Source of the DNA: an uncultured Bacteroidales bacterium
GTDB taxonomy: Bacteria; Bacteroidota; Bacteroidia; Bacteroidales; UBA4417
Direction of reading: 5' to 3'
Assembly (NCBI GenBank): GCA_937965665.1
Contig: CALCJE010000289.1
Span: 1 to 6,557 of the forward strand
DNA: 6,557 nt
Below, in pieces: positions 6,030 through 6,557 of the stretch. How positions within the stretch are numbered: the stretch's first letter is position 1; the number at the start of each line of letters is the position of its first letter. The translations under genes and the position numbers were made by a program. Under the pieces are notes generated by a model that was given only the letters and a program-made list of their open reading frames with translations, made no database searches and had not been told where the DNA came from.

Positions 6030-6557
6030 ATGCAGCTATATTTTATCGAACCCATCGCTGAACCGGTCCCTTGCCAGGTTAACCTCGGTAGTGAAGAGTC
6101 GTTTCATTGTGTTAAAGTATTAAGAATGCGTGCCGGTGATTTGATCCATCTCACGGATGGAAAAGGCAATCTGTACGAAGGGCGGTTATTGGCAGCTGAT
6201 ACAAAAGCCTGCGTGGTGATGCTCGAAAAGGAACAGAAAGAAGTTGGCAAAAGGCCCTTCTGGCTGCATATGGCAGTAGCACCAACTAAAAATATAGCCC
6301 GTTTCGAATGGTTCCTCGAGAAAGCAACCGAAATTGGCATTGACGAGATTACTCCGCTGATTTGTGAACATTCCGAAAGGGTTCAGATTCGCGTGGACCG
6401 GCTACAGAAAATTATCCTGTCGGCAGCAAAACAATCGCTTAAGACCTACCTGCCAGTTCTGCATGAGCCTGTTAAATTTAACGATTTCGTTAGCCTAAAT
6501 AATTCAGGGGCACATTTTGTGGCATATGTGGAAGAGCACCAGCCCATTCACCTGAAA
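6030..6557 (+). CDS. rsmE: 16S rRNA (uracil-1498-N3)-methyltransferase, 3'-truncated by window end
   Basis: The open frame runs from ATG 6030 to the last base, 176 codons without a stop; full RsmE proteins are about 230-250 residues. RsmE methylates N3 of U1498 in 16S rRNA of the 30S subunit using S-adenosylmethionine. The N-terminal PUA-like RNA-binding part (about 1-70) shows HCVKVLRMRAGD (26-37) and LTDGKGNLYEG (41-51). The SPOUT methyltransferase part begins near 76 with LHMAVAPTKN (79-88), then FEWFLEKATEIGIDEITPL (92-110), HSERVQ (114-119) and SAAKQSLKTYLP (131-142), all family signatures. The C-terminal trefoil-knot SAM site (GPEGG region) lies beyond the window. The ATG gives the expected N terminus (MQLYFIEP). 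There is no Shine-Dalgarno, and the gene follows a terminator by 71 bases, so it needs its own promoter. TAACTTTA at 6006-6013 is one base off the -7 consensus. Confidence 0.95.
   Translation, partial: MQLYFIEPIAEPVPCQVNLGSEESFHCVKVLRMRAGDLIHLTDGKGNLYEGRLLAADTKACVVMLEKEQKEVGKRPFWLHMAVAPTKNIARFEWFLEKATEIGIDEITPLICEHSERVQIRVDRLQKIILSAAKQSLKTYLPVLHEPVKFNDFVSLNNSGAHFVAYVEEHQPIHLK

Noticed and set aside
6104..6371. Minus-strand frames of 78 and 61 codons inside rsmE
   Set aside because: They are antisense to conserved RsmE motifs on the plus strand.

Overview
The window looks like the end of a draft or metagenomic contig from a Bacteroidota (Bacteroidetes) bacterium. The evidence is two upstream boxes of the TAnnTTTG type typical of this phylum's sigma factor, the near absence of Shine-Dalgarno sequences, a glutamate-variant heme O synthase motif, and a Bacteroidota-style outer-membrane beta-barrel and HMA lipoprotein. 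This is inference from the sequence alone. The first 46 bases are not genomic: they match the 3' part of an Illumina TruSeq index PCR primer, so biological sequence begins at base 47.

Layout, left to right. (1) 47-505: 3' part of cytochrome c oxidase subunit II, keeping the second half of the CuA site and a fused C-terminal cytochrome c domain (caa3 type). It overlaps by 17 bases with (2) 489-1364, heme O synthase (ctaB), starting at GTG. (3) 1571-2830 on the minus strand, convergent with ctaB: an exported, probable outer-membrane beta-barrel protein that appears to be an internal duplication of an eight-strand unit. (4) 2831-3505: a 675-base AT-rich divergent intergenic region with no convincing gene, ending in the acs promoter. 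(5) 3506-5407: complete AMP-forming acetyl-CoA synthetase (acs), with the only strong Shine-Dalgarno in the window. (6) 5545-5895: a small lipoprotein with a heavy-metal-associated (HMA) domain, its own promoter-like box, and a strong intrinsic terminator at 5919-5958. (7) 6030-6557: the first 176 codons of rsmE, the 16S rRNA m3U1498 methyltransferase, cut by the window end.

Functionally, coxB and ctaB belong together: ctaB makes heme O, the precursor of heme A used by the oxidase, and coxB carries CuA and heme c for electron entry. Acs activates acetate for central metabolism. The HMA lipoprotein could be a periplasmic copper carrier, and a link to CuA assembly is possible but not shown. No mobile element, CRISPR array, tRNA or rRNA gene was seen. 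I found no convincing new multi-gene system. The points most worth checking are the adapter at the contig end with the false gene start it creates, and the duplicated beta-barrel.
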